Positions 52,459 to 63,803 are shown, counted from the first letter of the stretch. The stretch is DNA of 64,000 nucleotides from Prorocentrum cordatum (GCA_963575745.1 CAUYUJ010019254.1:117501-181500); one strand, 5' to 3'. Made by a program: numbers and translations. The notes: generated by a model not told the origin, from the sequence alone.

Positions 52459-53934
52459 ATGAGGTCGCGGAGGTCCGAGGTGGAAGCGCCCCCTCTGGCG
52501 GCCGTCGTCCGCGGCGTCGCGGCGCAGGCAGAGCCAGGGCACCACGTCGCGAGCTTGATCCCTGCGTTGACAGAATCGGGCTTCAAACGCATGTCGGATC
52601 TGAGCGACATTGGAGCCGACGACTTCGCAGAGCTCGCGCCGGCATTCGCCGCTTGCAACAGCAGCTTCGTCAAAGCCTTCTTGTCGCACTGCCAGAGCAG
52701 CGCCAGTCGCGAGCAGGCAGCTCAAGCGCACGAGCCCGGCGGGCGAACGGAGCCCCAGCGCCCGGCATCTCTGGCAGCGGGCGTCGCTGCGCAGGCGGGC
52801 TCCGCCTCGGGCAGCGCAGGCGCTGGCTGTGCTGGCGACCACACGCCCACTGCGAAGCGATTGGACGCCCCCGCCGAAGAAGAGGCGCGGCGGGCGCGGG
52901 CCGCTCCTGCGCCTGCAGTGCTCGCAGCCGCCGTGGCAGCTGCTGCCAATTGCAGCTGCTATCCGGGAGCGGAGCCCACTGGCAGGCCACGGGGCGAGAT
53001 CAAGCGGGCTCGTCGCGAAGCCAGCGGCGGCGACCATCTGAGCTTGCACACTTTGTGGGTGGAATTTGCCAGCTGGAGGAAAAGCGCCTCCCAATATGCT
53101 TCCGCAGTGCGCCTGTGGGGCGACGCTGCCACTGCTGTCGGGGCGCCTGGGTGGCCACCAACAGAACTGATCCTTGACACTTTCGTTGGTTTGTTTCGCA
53201 ACGGCCACACCTTGCAGAGATACGTGTCGCACGTGCGCAGTGTATTGCACTTGGTGCAGGCTCCGCTGGGCGTCGTCACAGACACGCATAGATTGTCGAG
53301 AGGCGCCAAAAAGATAACGAAGTATGAGTTCACAAGAGAGAAAATCCGTGCCACAGCTGAGGAGGCCAGACGCATCCGTAAGTGGTGCTCGGAAGCCGGA
53401 TATCCGACACTAGCGGCCTCGTGGGCAATTGCCCGCCATTTTTGCTTGAGATATTCTGAAGTATTAAATCTGGGGACCCACGCGGTTGCATTTCGTTTTA
53501 CCGGCGAGGGCCGTAAAACGTGCATCATCCGTTTTGCTCACCGGAAGTCATACAATGAACCCTGCGAAACGACGAGGCGTTGCATCTGCCACCAGCAGGG
53601 TCGGCTCCTGTGCGGTGCTTGCACACTGTTCTCCTTAGGAGAAACAAGTGCTGTTCCTTTTTCAGGAATCCAATACGCCGACGCTCTCGCTGTGCTAAAG
53701 CTGGCAGCGGCCGCCCTGCATCTGCGTAGCGCGCCTGCTTGGGGCACGCATGCGTTCAGGAGAGGGTTCGCGAACGAAGCCCTCCGACAAGGAGGGCCGA
53801 CAGCATTGTTCTTTAGCGGTGGATGGAAAGGCGCGGCTGCTTTCGGCTACGCTGGCGCCCAGAGCCGAGGGGCTCTCACGGCCGCTGAGTGGCTAGTGGA
53901 ACATTCTGACTCCAGCGACGGCGAGCAGGACTGA
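52459..53934 (+). CDS. Tyrosine recombinase of the DIRS-like element
   Basis: 491 codons from the ATG at 52459; the same frame is open from 52423 but starts with GTG. The N-terminal third is Ala-rich and variable, with a helical SAM-like core-binding region (LWVEFASWRKSASQYASAVR). Catalytic set: R331 in FCLRYSEVLNL, H431-x-x-R434 in THAFRRGF, W456 in GGWKG and the nucleophile Y464 in AFGYAG. A CxC...CxxC cluster (RCICHQQGRLLCGAC) lies between. This enzyme joins the circular cDNA to the target through a 3'-phosphotyrosine link. It follows the RT stop by about 200 bases in another frame, so it needs its own message or splicing. Confidence 0.85.
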   Translation: MRSRRSEVEAPPLAAVVRGVAAQAEPGHHVASLIPALTESGFKRMSDLSDIGADDFAELAPAFAACNSSFVKAFLSHCQSSASREQAAQAHEPGGRTEPQRPASLAAGVAAQAGSASGSAGAGCAGDHTPTAKRLDAPAEEEARRARAAPAPAVLAAAVAAAANCSCYPGAEPTGRPRGEIKRARREASGGDHLSLHTLWVEFASWRKSASQYASAVRLWGDAATAVGAPGWPPTELILDTFVGLFRNGHTLQRYVSHVRSVLHLVQAPLGVVTDTHRLSRGAKKITKYEFTREKIRATAEEARRIRKWCSEAGYPTLAASWAIARHFCLRYSEVLNLGTHAVAFRFTGEGRKTCIIRFAHRKSYNEPCETTRRCICHQQGRLLCGACTLFSLGETSAVPFSGIQYADALAVLKLAAAALHLRSAPAWGTHAFRRGFANEALRQGGPTALFFSGGWKGAAAFGYAGAQSRGALTAAEWLVEHSDSSDGEQD

Positions 53935-54029
53935 GTTCGCATCGTTTGCATTGGGGCAAGGGAAAACACAATCACGATGTCCTCTCCTCAGGCGCTGCTG
54001 CGTGGTCCGCTGCCTCCTGGCGCATTGGG

Positions 54030-54207
54030 AACCTCAGGACAAGGTCCAGGAGGCCCCGGCCAGGCAGCGCTTTCCTTATGCCCCTTGCTGGCGCGAAAGC
54101 GCCGGCGCCGAGCCGCGACGGGGCCCCGGGCCCGAGAACGTGTTCCGAGGTGCTTCGGGGCACCGCAGAGGCGAGGGCCTGCTTTCCCTTGGGCCAGGCT
54201 GCCAGAC
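54030..54207 (+). repeat. Direct repeat B1 of the DIRS-like element
   Basis: Nearly identical (a handful of differences) to 54682-54859; both contain gcagcgctttccttatgccc and gaacgtgttccgaggtgctt. Confidence 0.85.
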
Positions 54208-54681
54208 ATGATTTTCATGAAGCGTAAACTCGTTTCCGGCACAGGAAAATCATGTGGAGCAGGCCCAAGCGTGCTCGCCTCACCTCCTTTGCTCCCGCTC
54301 ACACGCCTCTGCGCCTGCTTCGCGGGCAAGCGGTTCCTGGCGGGCCGGCTTGCATTTTCGGAGGCGGAAGTATTCTCGGTGCTAGTCTCTTGGGTCTGCC
54401 GTTCTGGTCGCCCCACAGGAGACGCTCTCGGTCTCTGCGGGGAGCAGGGCCAAGCCAGGCCAAAGCACGAGCGACGGCCTGGCGCGCTGTGGCACTGCCC
54501 GCTCCCTCGCAGGCACGAGCCTGAGAGCTTGTCGGCAGGGGCCGCCTTCTCAAGCTCTCTGGTGACCGAACGCTCTCCGCGCGGGGGGGCGCCCGCAGGG
54601 CGGGCAGCAGCCGCCTGGCGGCGGTTTTGCGCACCCACATACCACCCTCGCGGCTTTCGCCGGCGCCATTTCCTGGCAAGG

Positions 54682-54859
54682 AACCTCAGGACAGGGTCCA
54701 GGAGGCTCCGGCCAGGCAGCGCTTTCCTTATGCCCCTTGCTGGCGCGAAAGCGCCGGCGCCGACCCGTGACGGGGCCCCGGGGCCCGAGAACGTGTTCCG
54801 AGGTGCTTCGGGGCACCGCAGAGGCGAGGGCCTGCTTTCCCTTGGGCCATGCTGCCAGA
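54682..54859 (+). repeat. Direct repeat B2 of the DIRS-like element
   Basis: Second copy of the repeat at 54030. The 475 bp between them would be the A2 segment if the element is of the split-direct-repeat type. Confidence 0.85.
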
Positions 54860-54860
54860 A

Positions 54861-55870
54861 ATTTTCCGGGTCAATCCAGGCCCGGGTCAGTCAGGCCCTG
54901 CAGGATTCTGCAAAATCCTGAAGGATCCCGCACCCAAGCCCAGGTGAGTGCACCCCCGGCCTTGCAAGAAGACCCTGCAAGATCCAGCGCTCGGACTGGC
55001 CACCGCTTGCAATGACCCCCTGTCTCTTGAGCCCCGACAAGTGCGGCACGCGGAAAACCCCGCGCAAGGAGGCCGCGGCGGGCCGTCGAAGGCAGGAGGC
55101 GCAGGCGAGAGCCTGGGAAAGGCGCGAGGCCAGAAGCCGGAGCGAGGAGAGGCGAGGAGGCACGCGCAGAGAGAGAGAGAGAGGCCGCCTGGGGGGAACT
55201 GTGGCCCGCACAACGGCGACGCGGGGGCGATGCAGCGCAAGGCGGGAGCGAGGAGAGCCGGAGGGCAAGCCAGGCTGGCCCATGCTCCCGGGGCCGCCCA
55301 GAACGAACGAACGAACGAACGACGCGCGGAGACGTCCCGCCGGGGCGGGCCGGGCCGTTACGGGCCTGCGCAGGGGGCCGCAGCCTCAGAGGTCAGTCCG
55401 GCGTGCATTCGCGAGGCCGCCGGGAGGAGGGGGCGGTGGCGGCGGAGGCGCCACCGCCCCTCCCGCGCCTCCAGTGAAGGGGGTCTGAGCACGGCGGGCT
55501 CGCCCGCCGCGCCCAGGCTGGCGCGGGGGGCAGGCCCGCCGCTCCGCCGGCGGCGGCACGGGTGCGGCACCAGAGGAGGGCTCCAGAACAGCTTGGGCGA
55601 CAGCTGGAGGGAGAGAGCCAATCAAAAGCGAAGCTGATTGGACGGAGAGTCAGAGGGCTCAAGAGGCCGGTCAGCGGGATGAGGGGCGGCATGCGAAGCG
55701 CTCCTGGTGGCCCACACGAACCACTGCGCCCTGACGAAACCGTGGTCCGCGACGCTCGCCCAGCAGGGCGGAAAATCTGGGGGACAAGAGCGTTGTGAAA
55801 TCTGCCCATGCCAGAAACTGGGACTGCTCTGGAGGCCTGGCTGGACGAACCGCGCTGCTGGGTGGGCGTG
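54861..55870. other. GC-rich unassigned segment
   Basis: Short CGAA run at about 55302-55322. Many GC-driven frames on both strands; none shows a domain. A poorly repeated ggattctgcaaaatcctgaa occurs at 54902. Confidence 0.4.
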
Positions 55871-55879
55871 GGCGCCGCG

Positions 55880-55950
55880 GGCGGAGGAGGAGGAGGAGGA
55901 GGAGGAGGAAGAGGAGGAGGAGGACGAGGAGGACGAGGAGGACGAGGTTT
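55880..55950. repeat. AGG/ACG microsatellite
   Basis: GGA triplets then GGACGA. Confidence 0.85.
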
Positions 55951-56029
55951 TTTTGCTGTGGACCACTGCCAGCCAAGCTTCCGAAGAGATTGCCAGATAG
56001 GGGAAAATTAACAGACTACATCTCAACGA

Positions 56030-57545
56030 AGGTATCGACAGTGCTACCCCAAACAAAGCACTTCCTTTTTTCAGGTTTACCTTGCGTCAACCTCCCTAAC
56101 GCCTCACAACTATATGCCGTGAGGGCCGCCGGGCCCCGAAGAACGACTTGGCATTCCATGCGCAAATCGCGGGTATTCGCTTCCGCCCAACATCCACACA
56201 GCCCACAGAGGGTGAAGCGGCCTTTGCTCCATGCGGCGCGGCTGTGATGCACTCTGTGTCCGTGGACGAAGGCTGGGGAAGGCCAGCGTCGAGGGGGGTC
56301 GGCCATTCCAAGCCTACACCAAAGATCATCGTCGATTGGTGCTTTACTGGCACCCACCGTTCGTCGCCCTCGAGGCCGCCTTTGACGCTCAGGCGTGGGA
56401 GGGACAGATTACAAGCAGGCCGCACACTGTGAACGAGCAGTGCGGAAAAACAGACGAGCAGCGGATTGAGCCAGCTTGTTGCAAGCTGTGCGCCTCCATG
56501 TGTCCTTCGCCACTGGCTCGAAATTGTGGCTGGAAGCGTCAAGAAGTGCAACTACAATCCTGCGCCGGCGCACCACTCGCGGGAGCTGAACACGATGCAA
56601 AATGCGTTCTGGGTTCTTGAGCCCCCTAGCTCGCTCCAAAATGATGGAAGCATTGCAGCGCAGAATGTGGCAAGCCAAGTTTTAAAGCCAACTACTTCGC
56701 GGACCACCTCGGCTGGGATCTGAGCGCTCGCCGAACGCGCCGTGGCAAGTGCATCGGCGATCGCATTGATGAAAAGACGATGTGAGTTCAGAGACGTCGC
56801 ACAACGAGCAAGTTTAGCAACATCATCGGCACAAGGACTTGGCGTGTACACTAACTCAAACAAACCTGACCTTAAGTCAAGCATCTGCCAGAGACCCACC
56901 ACAAGTCAGCATTCTGCAACCGAACGGTGTGGTGACGTCCCCTATGAAAAGCTTTCTGGTGATTGATGTGGTCGGCGACAACCGTCACATGGTGATCACG
57001 TGCCACGCGGCGCACAACCTCCACAATAGCAACCAATTCGGCGCGCGGCACCGTCTGGCGCTGACTATCCAGAACTCCGTGCGCCCCGCTATCCCAAGCA
57101 AGATCAGGATCAACGCAAAGACGCGCGAACCCGAAAATAACCCGTCACAACATGGGATCGGTAGCACAAGGGCCTCTAGAACCGTCAGCACCGTACGTCC
57201 CCCCAAGAAGAGGACCGTCATGGCATCGGAAAACTCCAAAGCCCGATCCTCTGGAAATCCTGGAAGACGAAGCCAACCCGTCGGAATGAGACCACGGCAC
57301 CAAAATATAGGATTCTCTGCGATGGCAATACCAATAAGGGCTTGCTGACAAAGCTCGTTGCTCTTGGTGATGTGCTCACAAGCGGAATTCGCATGACAAG
57401 AGCAAACCCCTAAATGACATGACGAATCAACCGATTCATGACACTGCTGGCAAACAGGATCTGGCGCAATCTTAGCAGAATGTTTGGGTTCCTCTGGCCA
57501 GCATCCGCCGCATGCATCAAGCCGTATCATGCGGCACAGCGCCTC
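56030..57545 (-). pseudogene. LINE 3' end: zinc motif, RNase H and C-terminal zinc motif
   Basis: Minus-strand order: CGGCWPEE and VCQQCHESVDSSCHLGVCSC (about 57520-57390), a zinc-binding cluster that in LINEs of this kind precedes RNase H; WCRGLIPTGWL (about 57300); DGLASSSRISRGSGFGVF, an RNase H start; QTVPRAELVAI (about 57055-57020) with the Glu of the active site; VTVVADHINHQ with the next Asp; NAIADALA (about 56765) in the place of the last G/N-x-x-A-D box. A second Cys cluster, LCGLCGCWAEANTRDL (about 56220-56170), ends the element. Several frameshifts are needed. The RT would lie upstream, beyond the AGG tract at 57560, and is missing. Confidence 0.65.
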
Positions 57546-57559
57546 GTAACCATCTTTGG

Positions 57560-58030
57560 GAGGAGGCAGAGGAGGAGGAGGACGAGGAGGAGGAGGAGGA
57601 GGAGGAGGAGGAGGAGGAAAAGAAGGACGAGGAGGAGGAGGAGGAGGAGGAGAAGGAGGTGTAGGTGAGGAGGAGGAGGAGGAGGAGGAGAGGGGGGAGG
57701 AAAGTGAAAGAGGGAGGAAGGAGGGAGAGGAATAGGAGGAGGAGGAGGAGTAGGAGGATGAGGAGGAGGAAAAGGGGGAGGAGGAGGAGGAGGAGGAGGA
57801 AGGAGAGGAGGAGGAGAGAGCCGGAGGCGGAGCGGAGGAGGAGGAGGCGGAGGCGGAGGAGGAGGAAAAACAGCAGGAGTAGGAGGAGGAGGAGGAAGAG
57901 AGTGAAGAGGGGAGAGGAGGAGGAGAAGGAGGAGGAGGAGGAGGAGGAGGAGGAGGAGGAGGAGGAGAAGGAGGAGGCGGAGGAGGCGGAGGAGGAGGAG
58001 GAGGAGCAGGAAGAGGACGAGGAACGGTCT
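57560..58030. repeat. AGG microsatellite, about 470 bp
   Basis: GGA triplets with AAA, GGC and GTA interruptions; truncates the LINE on its upstream side. Confidence 0.95.
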
Positions 58031-59590
58031 CGCCTGGGCGTGTTTGGGCGGGGGGAGCGGCGACGATGTGGGCGGCTCGGCGCCGATGGCCAGACGGGGG
58101 GCCGGGCGGCCGGGAGGAAGGGGCCGGGCGGCGGGGGAGGCGCCCTCCGCTGGCCGTGGCCGCGTGGCTCAATGGGCCGCCCGCGGGAGGCACCCGCCGT
58201 CACGGACGCCCGCCACCCTTGGAAGCGAGAAGGGAGGGGAGCCAGCCAGAGTTGGCGGCGCGCACAGGGGTGGTGGTAGGGGGAGGGGGAGACTTCTTAG
58301 AAGCAGGGGTGCTTCTGAGAAGCCTTCCCCCCTCCCCATACCCCCCCCTCCTGCGCGTGGCTGACAGAGGTGCGAGGCGGGGATCTATCCATATCCACCG
58401 CCTCGGAACCGACGCCCTGGGTACCCAGCGGGCGATGGATGTGGATGTGCGTGGGCCCCCTGGGGCCAAAATACTTTGCACCGCGCTCGCCCGTCCAGGA
58501 GGCTTCAGCGTGCTAGGCGTAGCCATCATCAAGGCAGGCTCCTGCCCCGACGCGTGCAGCGCTGCGGCCACACGGCACAGTCGAGAGCGAGGCCGAGCGC
58601 ACCACCTCTGCGGCGAGCTCGGACCCCGCTCGCCTCACGCTCTCGATTTCTTCGGGAAGAGACCACATCCGCCGCCCGCGGAGGTCCGCGAAGGTCGATA
58701 CCACAGGCGGTGGCTGTGGACGAATCCCCGCCTCGGATGCTAAAAAGCCTCCCACCCTGCCCCGCCCCCCCCCTCCCCAGACCCCAGACGTCGTGATTTA
58801 TTCACGACGTCGACCCCCAGAGGTCTGGACCCCCTCCCCGGACCGGCTCTTCATCCCGGGCCGTTTTTTCACGGTCTCGAGGCCTGGCGAGGGCCCCCAG
58901 AGGCCGAAAATAGCGGAACACCTCCCGTCGTGGCCTCTTCACAGCGCGAGGGGGTCTCGGCTCTGCGCGTCGCTGACAGAGGAGGGCGGGCCGCCTCGCG
59001 GGCCGCCTCGCGGGAGCACCCCGACGCATCAGGGCGGCCTCGTCGGGCGAGGTGCCCACGGACACCCCGCGGCGCGCGGGGCGCGGCCGCGGGAGGCCTG
59101 GAGACCCCCGACGGCGCGGGGGAGGCGAGGACGAAGCCAGGACGAGGATACGGTCGAGTGGGGATAAATCGAGTGGGGATAAATCCAGGGAGGATGACTT
59201 CGAGTGAGGATGATTTCGAGGGAGGATCAAATCGAATGAAGCTATATTCGAGGGAGGATGAATCGAGAACCTCTGAGATCCGGCTGCCCTGGAGGATTTA
59301 TCGGGCGCCGCGGCCTTATCACAACGTTCCGGAACGCTCCGGGAATGTGCGCCGCGGCCTCCTGGACTCCAGAACGCCCTGGAACGGATTTATCCTCGCC
59401 CTGGCCCCAGAGAAGGCGAGGCGCGTGGGCGACCTGGCGCAAGCCACGTGCGGGGCCTGGGCGCGGGGAGAAGCAAGCGGCCGCGCCCTGGTGCGGCGGT
59501 GGGCCAGAAGCGCCCACGGGGTCGCCCGCTCCCCGGCGGCACAGGCGGGATGCCGTCCTGCCCCGCCCCTTGATCGAGCAGGGACCGACC
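58031..59590. other. GC-rich unassigned segment
   Basis: The minus strand near 58690-58520 reads MWSLPEEIESVRRAGSEL, coding-like but unmatched. Around 59155-59260 there are short tandems of gagtggggataaatc and gagggaggat. No gene called. Confidence 0.4.
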
Positions 59591-59621
59591 GTCCCAGCAT
59601 TCCTACAGGCCTACCGCGAAA

Positions 59622-59728
59622 TGTTCTTAGAACCCCCAAGTGTTCGAATAACACAGAACCATGTTCTCAGAACAAAAACCCGATGTGCTAATCCAAGACG
59701 GTCTCAAGCCAGAAATGTTCGAAGAACA
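59622..59728. promoter_or_regulatory. Three TGTTC-nn-GAACA-type palindromes
   Basis: tgttcttagaac at 59622, tgttctcagaaca at 59662 and tgttcgaagaaca at 59716. They resemble heat-shock-element spacing of TTC and GAA, but no promoter can be shown here. Confidence 0.25.
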
Positions 59729-59829
59729 TTTGCAAGCCACAAAAGATTGTTAGAATATTCTTTGGTGGGCCTAGAGGCCAGCCAGGGCGCCTCGCCACTG
59801 CTTGCCTTGAGGTCCTTGACGACGCCGCG

Positions 59830-60300
59830 CCGTTGCTCACCGTTCAGACGGCGCCAGTGCCGAACGGATCCGCTCCCACGCGTCGGCCAGGGCGCGCAGG
59901 AACCTAAGCTCGAGCAGACGCGGGTCGTTGCGACAAAGAGGGGGGACCTGGGGCGGCTCACAAGAGGAATTGCGCCCAGATGGCCAGACGCCCCGTGAAG
60001 GCCAGACCTGCTGGACGTGCCTATGCAAGGAGGTTGGCGTTGGGGTAGGCGGTCGCCTCCACGTACCCGCGGGGCTGCCCCGAAGCGGGCACGTGGTTCG
60101 CCTGGATGCCCATGCCCATGCGCGTTTGGTGGCCGAAGGCGCGGCCAAAGAAGTGGCGAACTGCTCGTCAGAGCATCATCCACGGTCGCCTTGCGCGATC
60201 TTCATCTTGATGAGGAACTGGCGCCAGGGGCGAGCTTGGCGGAAGCCGAGCTGCACACGAGCCTGAACAACGAACACCTCGTCGCGCGTCGAGAGGGCCG
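59830..60300 (-). other. Coding-like minus-strand region, frame broken
   Basis: One frame reads VQARVQLGFRQ, WRQFLIKMKIAQGD, a TGA, then RNDPRLLELRFLRALADAWE and ends at about 59837. The helical, charged wording suggests former protein; no family recognised. It may belong to a retroelement upstream region. Confidence 0.35.
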
Positions 60301-60409
60301 TGGTGGGTGTAGGTGCGATGTGGGCGAAAGGAACGGCCGCCGGCGCCGTATGGCCTCTGCGCGTGGGGGTGCGGGGCTGGCCTCGCCTTAAGCGCTGCGG
60401 CCGCTGGGC

Positions 60410-60525
60410 GCGAGGAGGAGGAGCAGCAGGAAGAGGAGGAGGAGGAGGAGGAGGAGCAGAAGGAGGAGGAGGAGGAGGAGGAGGAGGAGGAGGAGGAGGA
60501 GGAGGAGGAGGAGGACCAGCGCGCA
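60410..60525. repeat. AGG microsatellite
   Basis: GGA triplets on plus. Confidence 0.95.
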
Positions 60526-60667
60526 TCCTGAAAAGGGGTTCTGCCGTCTTGGCTGCAAACGCGCGGCGGCGCGGAGGCGCGGGGCGCGCCTGGAATACCG
60601 GGTTGGCGAGATCGGGCCGCGCGCAGGGGGGTCCCACTCCCTCCCCCGCACGCTCCCCGCTCCGACC
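60526..60667. other. GC-rich spacer
   Basis: No motif. Confidence 0.4.
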
Positions 60668-61125
60668 CTACCTACCCTCCTCCCTCTCCTGCTCCTGCTG
60701 CTCCTGGGCTAAATTTGCCAGGAGCTGGGCCAGGGGGATAAAGGGGTGAAGCTGCACACTGAGCTTCTTGGGGCGCCTCCCTTGACAAATCCCATACCAT
60801 GCATAATTGGATGCACGCTTCTGGGCGTCCGAAAAACGCATGGGACAAAAGCTGCACAGGTTACGTGGATTCGAGACCGCATCAGCTCCACAAATCTGAC
60901 AAGCAATCAAGAAACACGTGCCTGTCTCAAACTCGGCCACCACCAGCGGTAGCCGTGACTGTCAGCAGCGAGAGTTTTAAGAGGGATATTGCCAGTGCAC
61001 TTCTCGTTGAGCCTGGCTTCTTTCCTCGCCTCAGAAAGCGCCCTCGTCTTGCACAGCTTACAAGCCCATCTACCCAGATTCCAAGTCCAATCGTGCACCA
61101 AACGACCCCCAGACACCACTGAGGG
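60668..61125 (-). pseudogene. LINE C-terminal zinc-motif fragment
   Basis: Two frames on the minus strand: WACKLCKTRALSEARKEA (about 61075-61020) with a following KCTG, then after a frameshift ACQICGADAVSNPRNLC and CPMRF (about 60900-60840). The pattern W-x-C-x-x-C ... L ... C resembles the Cys cluster ending the LINE at 56.2 kb, so this is probably a 3' end of the same element type. The last frame (LSVQLHPFIPLAQLLANLAQEQ) stops at 60668. Confidence 0.5.
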
Positions 61126-61149
61126 GCGGGGTGGAGAGGGCAAAAGATT

Positions 61150-61560
61150 GGAGCCAGGGGCAGGAGGAGGAGGAGCAGGGGTAGGAGAAGGAGGAGGAGG
61201 AGGAGGAGGGGGAAGAAGAGGAGGAGGAAGAGGGGGAGGAACGAGGAGGAAGAACGAGGAGGAGCGAGGAGGGGCAAGGAGGAGCAAGGAAGAGCGAGGA
61301 GAAGGAGGAGGAGGAGGAGGAGGAGCAGCAGCAGCAGCAGCAGGAGGAGGAGGAGGACCAGGAGGAGGAGGAGGAGGAGGAGGAGGAGGAGGAGGAGAAG
61401 GAGGAGGAGGAGGAGGAGGAGGAAGAACAGGAGGAGGAACAGGATGAACAGGAGGAGGAGGAGGAGGAGGAGGAGGAGGAGGTTGAGCTTCGTGCCCTCC
61501 TCAAAAAAAAAGAGGAGGAGGAGGAGGAGGAGGAGGAGGAGGAGGAGGAGGAGAGCGAGG
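61150..61560. repeat. AGG microsatellite, about 400 bp
   Basis: GGA triplets with CAG, ACG and AAG interruptions and a short poly-A near 61503. Confidence 0.95.
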
Positions 61561-61955
61561 AGGAACTGGGCTTCTAGGGGCCTGCCGGCGCTTGGCGCGG
61601 CCCCTCTGCCCGCGGGGTGGACCCGGACCTGCCTGCGGAGCCAGCTGCGGGAGGGCCGAGAGCTGGAGCCACCTGCAGCCCGACGTGCCTGCAGCTTCTG
61701 CCCGTGCTGGCCACGAGATGTGTACCCAGCTCCCTGGTTGCAAGCGCGATTCTGAATTCCTCTTATGTTCTTCCTCTTCCTCCTCTTCCTCCTCCTCCCT
61801 CTGTTCCTCAACCCGGTGTCACTCCTTTTCCTGCCGGTTTCGATGGTTTTCTGCTGAGGTTCTTTCCATCAACTGCACTTCGGCCGAGAACCTTCTGCGG
61901 GGGCCAAGGATCGTCCAAAACGGCCGCCAGAGACCCGATTTATGGCCCGAAAGCC
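61561..61955. other. Unassigned sequence
   Basis: A CTTCCT-rich stretch at 61765-61800; otherwise nothing recognised. Confidence 0.4.
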
Positions 61956-62028
61956 AGTTCTCCTCCTCCTCCTCCTCCTCCTCCTCCTCCTCCTACTCTT
62001 CCTGTTCCTCCTACCATGTCTCCTCCTC

Positions 62029-62062
<34 letters not shown>

Positions 62063-62075
62063 GTCCTGTGTCCCG
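61956..62075. repeat. CCT microsatellite
   Basis: CCT/CTTCCT pyrimidine tract. Confidence 0.9.
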
Positions 62076-62127
62076 AAGCCCTGGAACCCCCAGTCGGGGT
62101 GGTCGATACTGCCTGTATCGGCGGGAT

Positions 62128-62577
62128 TCAAATTGAACCGGCGCCAATCGTAATTGTGGCGGCGGCGGGGTGCCCTTTGCTGGGGCGTGGCGGGAGTAGT
62201 CCTTCCATGAGTGGTGCGGCGTACCCGGTGAGGCGGGATCCAATTTGCGCCCCGTCGCCAGGCTCCCTCCTGGCTCGGGGTCCCTGGTCCCGCCTTGCTT
62301 GGATCACCACCCCCTCCAGGGGCACCTCGTCGGCCAGCGGCTCTCCACGGCACGAGGCATGGATGGTGAGCGTTGTCTTATTCGGCGCTTCGACATTGGG
62401 CTGGAAGGGGGGGAGGGGGGGGGATCTGGCCCCAGACCTCTGCTTAACGCGACTGTTTGCGAAAGTGCATCCTACGGGGGAGACTCCACCTGCCTGAAAC
62501 ATGCGCCCAAACCAGCCAAGATCTACTCCATGGGGGGGGGTGCGAGGGCCCGCGCCGATCGGCAACACAATGAACAA
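62128..62577 (-). other. Coding-like minus-strand frame, unknown
   Basis: About 149 open codons with natural-looking composition (FQAGGVSPVGCTF, SCRGEPLADEVPLEG, GSRLTGYAAPLMEGLL). I recognise no family. It may be an exon or a retroelement remnant. Confidence 0.3.
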
Positions 62578-62889
62578 GAAAACGATAACCTGCCGCGAAG
62601 ATCTAGTTGTTCAAATCTTCCGCCGAAGCCCCCGCCGAGCTGAGCAGCCAGAGCCCTGTCCCAGAGGCGACAGGAAGCGCAGGCGCCGTGGGCGTCTCGA
62701 TGGTCCGTCGTTGTTTGTTTGTTGGGGAGGGGGGGCAGTGGCTCTTGCCCAGTCGCTGGCTGTCCAGGTGTCTCTCCGCGAAGGGTCGCGTCAAGATCGG
62801 TGCCAAGAACATCTTCCACGCCCCTTGTCACGGTCAGCGCCTGTTCTTTCGAGCGCGCCGACCGATCTGGCCGCATTGCTCCACAATGC
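62578..62889. other. Spacer with weak frames on both strands
   Basis: The plus strand reads WLSRCLSAKGRVKIGAKN; no domain. Confidence 0.3.
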
Positions 62890-63480
62890 TACTCCTCTCT
62901 CATGCTCGTCACTATCACCACCAGCATCACGACCACCACCACCATCAGCGTCACCATCGTCATCACCATCATCTTCCCCACTATCACCAGCACCATGCCC
63001 CTCATCATCATCCTCATCATCCTCATCCTCATCCTCATCCTTGTCGTCATCATCAGCATCAGCAGCAGCATCATCATCGTCATCATCATCATCATCATCA
63101 TCAGCAGCATCATCATCCTCATCCTCATCCTCATACTCATCATCGTCCTCCTTCTTCTCCTCGTCCTCCTCCTCCTCATCATCATTACCAGCATCATCAT
63201 CACCACCACCAGCATCATCATAATCATCAGCAGCATCATCAGCATCACCAGCATCGCCATCATCACCATCATCACTATCGTCACCGTCATCGCGATCATC
63301 ACGATCCTCACCATGTCCATCACCATCACCGTCATCAGCACGATCTCCATCGCCATGACCAACATCACCACCACGACCACAATCAACACCACCATACTAC
63401 CACCATCACCTACCACCATCACCACCACCATCACCACCACCACCAACAACAACGACAACAACATTACAATCAACATCACC
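62890..63480. repeat. ATC/CAT microsatellite, about 590 bp
   Basis: CAT/CAC triplets with ATCCTC and CACCAG blocks. Confidence 0.95.
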
Positions 63481-63640
63481 CTGCCAGAGGAAGTGCTGCC
63501 CGAGGTGCACCAGTCCGTTCCGGCGCGCGTCGGGGGCAGCCAGGCTGCTGGAGCCAGCAGTGCAGCTCCACCTGCCGCGGGGGGCCAGACGCCCTCCGCC
63601 CGCGCGTCGCCCTCCTTGGCCCGCGACGAAGAAAAAACGG
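63481..63640. other. Coding-like spacer
   Basis: The plus strand reads LPEEVLPEVHQSVPARVGG directly after the microsatellite; too short to call. Confidence 0.3.
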
Positions 63641-63770
63641 GGAGGACGAAGAGGAAGAGTAGGATGGGAAGAAGGAGGAAAGAGGAAGAGGAGGAGAGAA
63701 AGAGGAAGAGCAGAAGAAGGAGGAGAGGAAGAGGAGGAATAGGAGGAGAGGAAGAGGAGGACGGGATTTC
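63641..63770. repeat. GAAGGA purine tract
   Basis: AGAGGAAG-type low-complexity sequence. Confidence 0.85.
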
Positions 63771-63803
63771 CCCCCCTCCCCCCGAGGGATAAACTTATGT
63801 CGT

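Larger units (their letters stand above)
48190..54860 (+). mobile_element. DIRS-like (tyrosine recombinase) retrotransposon
   Basis: A plus-strand element with three ORFs in the order gag-like, RT-RNase H, tyrosine recombinase, all near full length. The combination of RT-RNase H without aspartic protease or DDE integrase and with a tyrosine recombinase defines the DIRS/Ngaro/PAT group, which integrates through a circular intermediate. Two direct repeats of about 178 bp (54030-54207, 54682-54859) after the last ORF resemble the B1-A2-B2 end of split-direct-repeat elements. The matching A1 repeat upstream of gag was not found by eye, so the 5' border is a guess. It is the best-preserved mobile element of the window. 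Confidence 0.8.

Noticed and set aside
60313-60531. Glu-rich frame in an AGG tract as an acidic protein
   Set aside because: Same pattern at every AGG tract in the window, on either strand.
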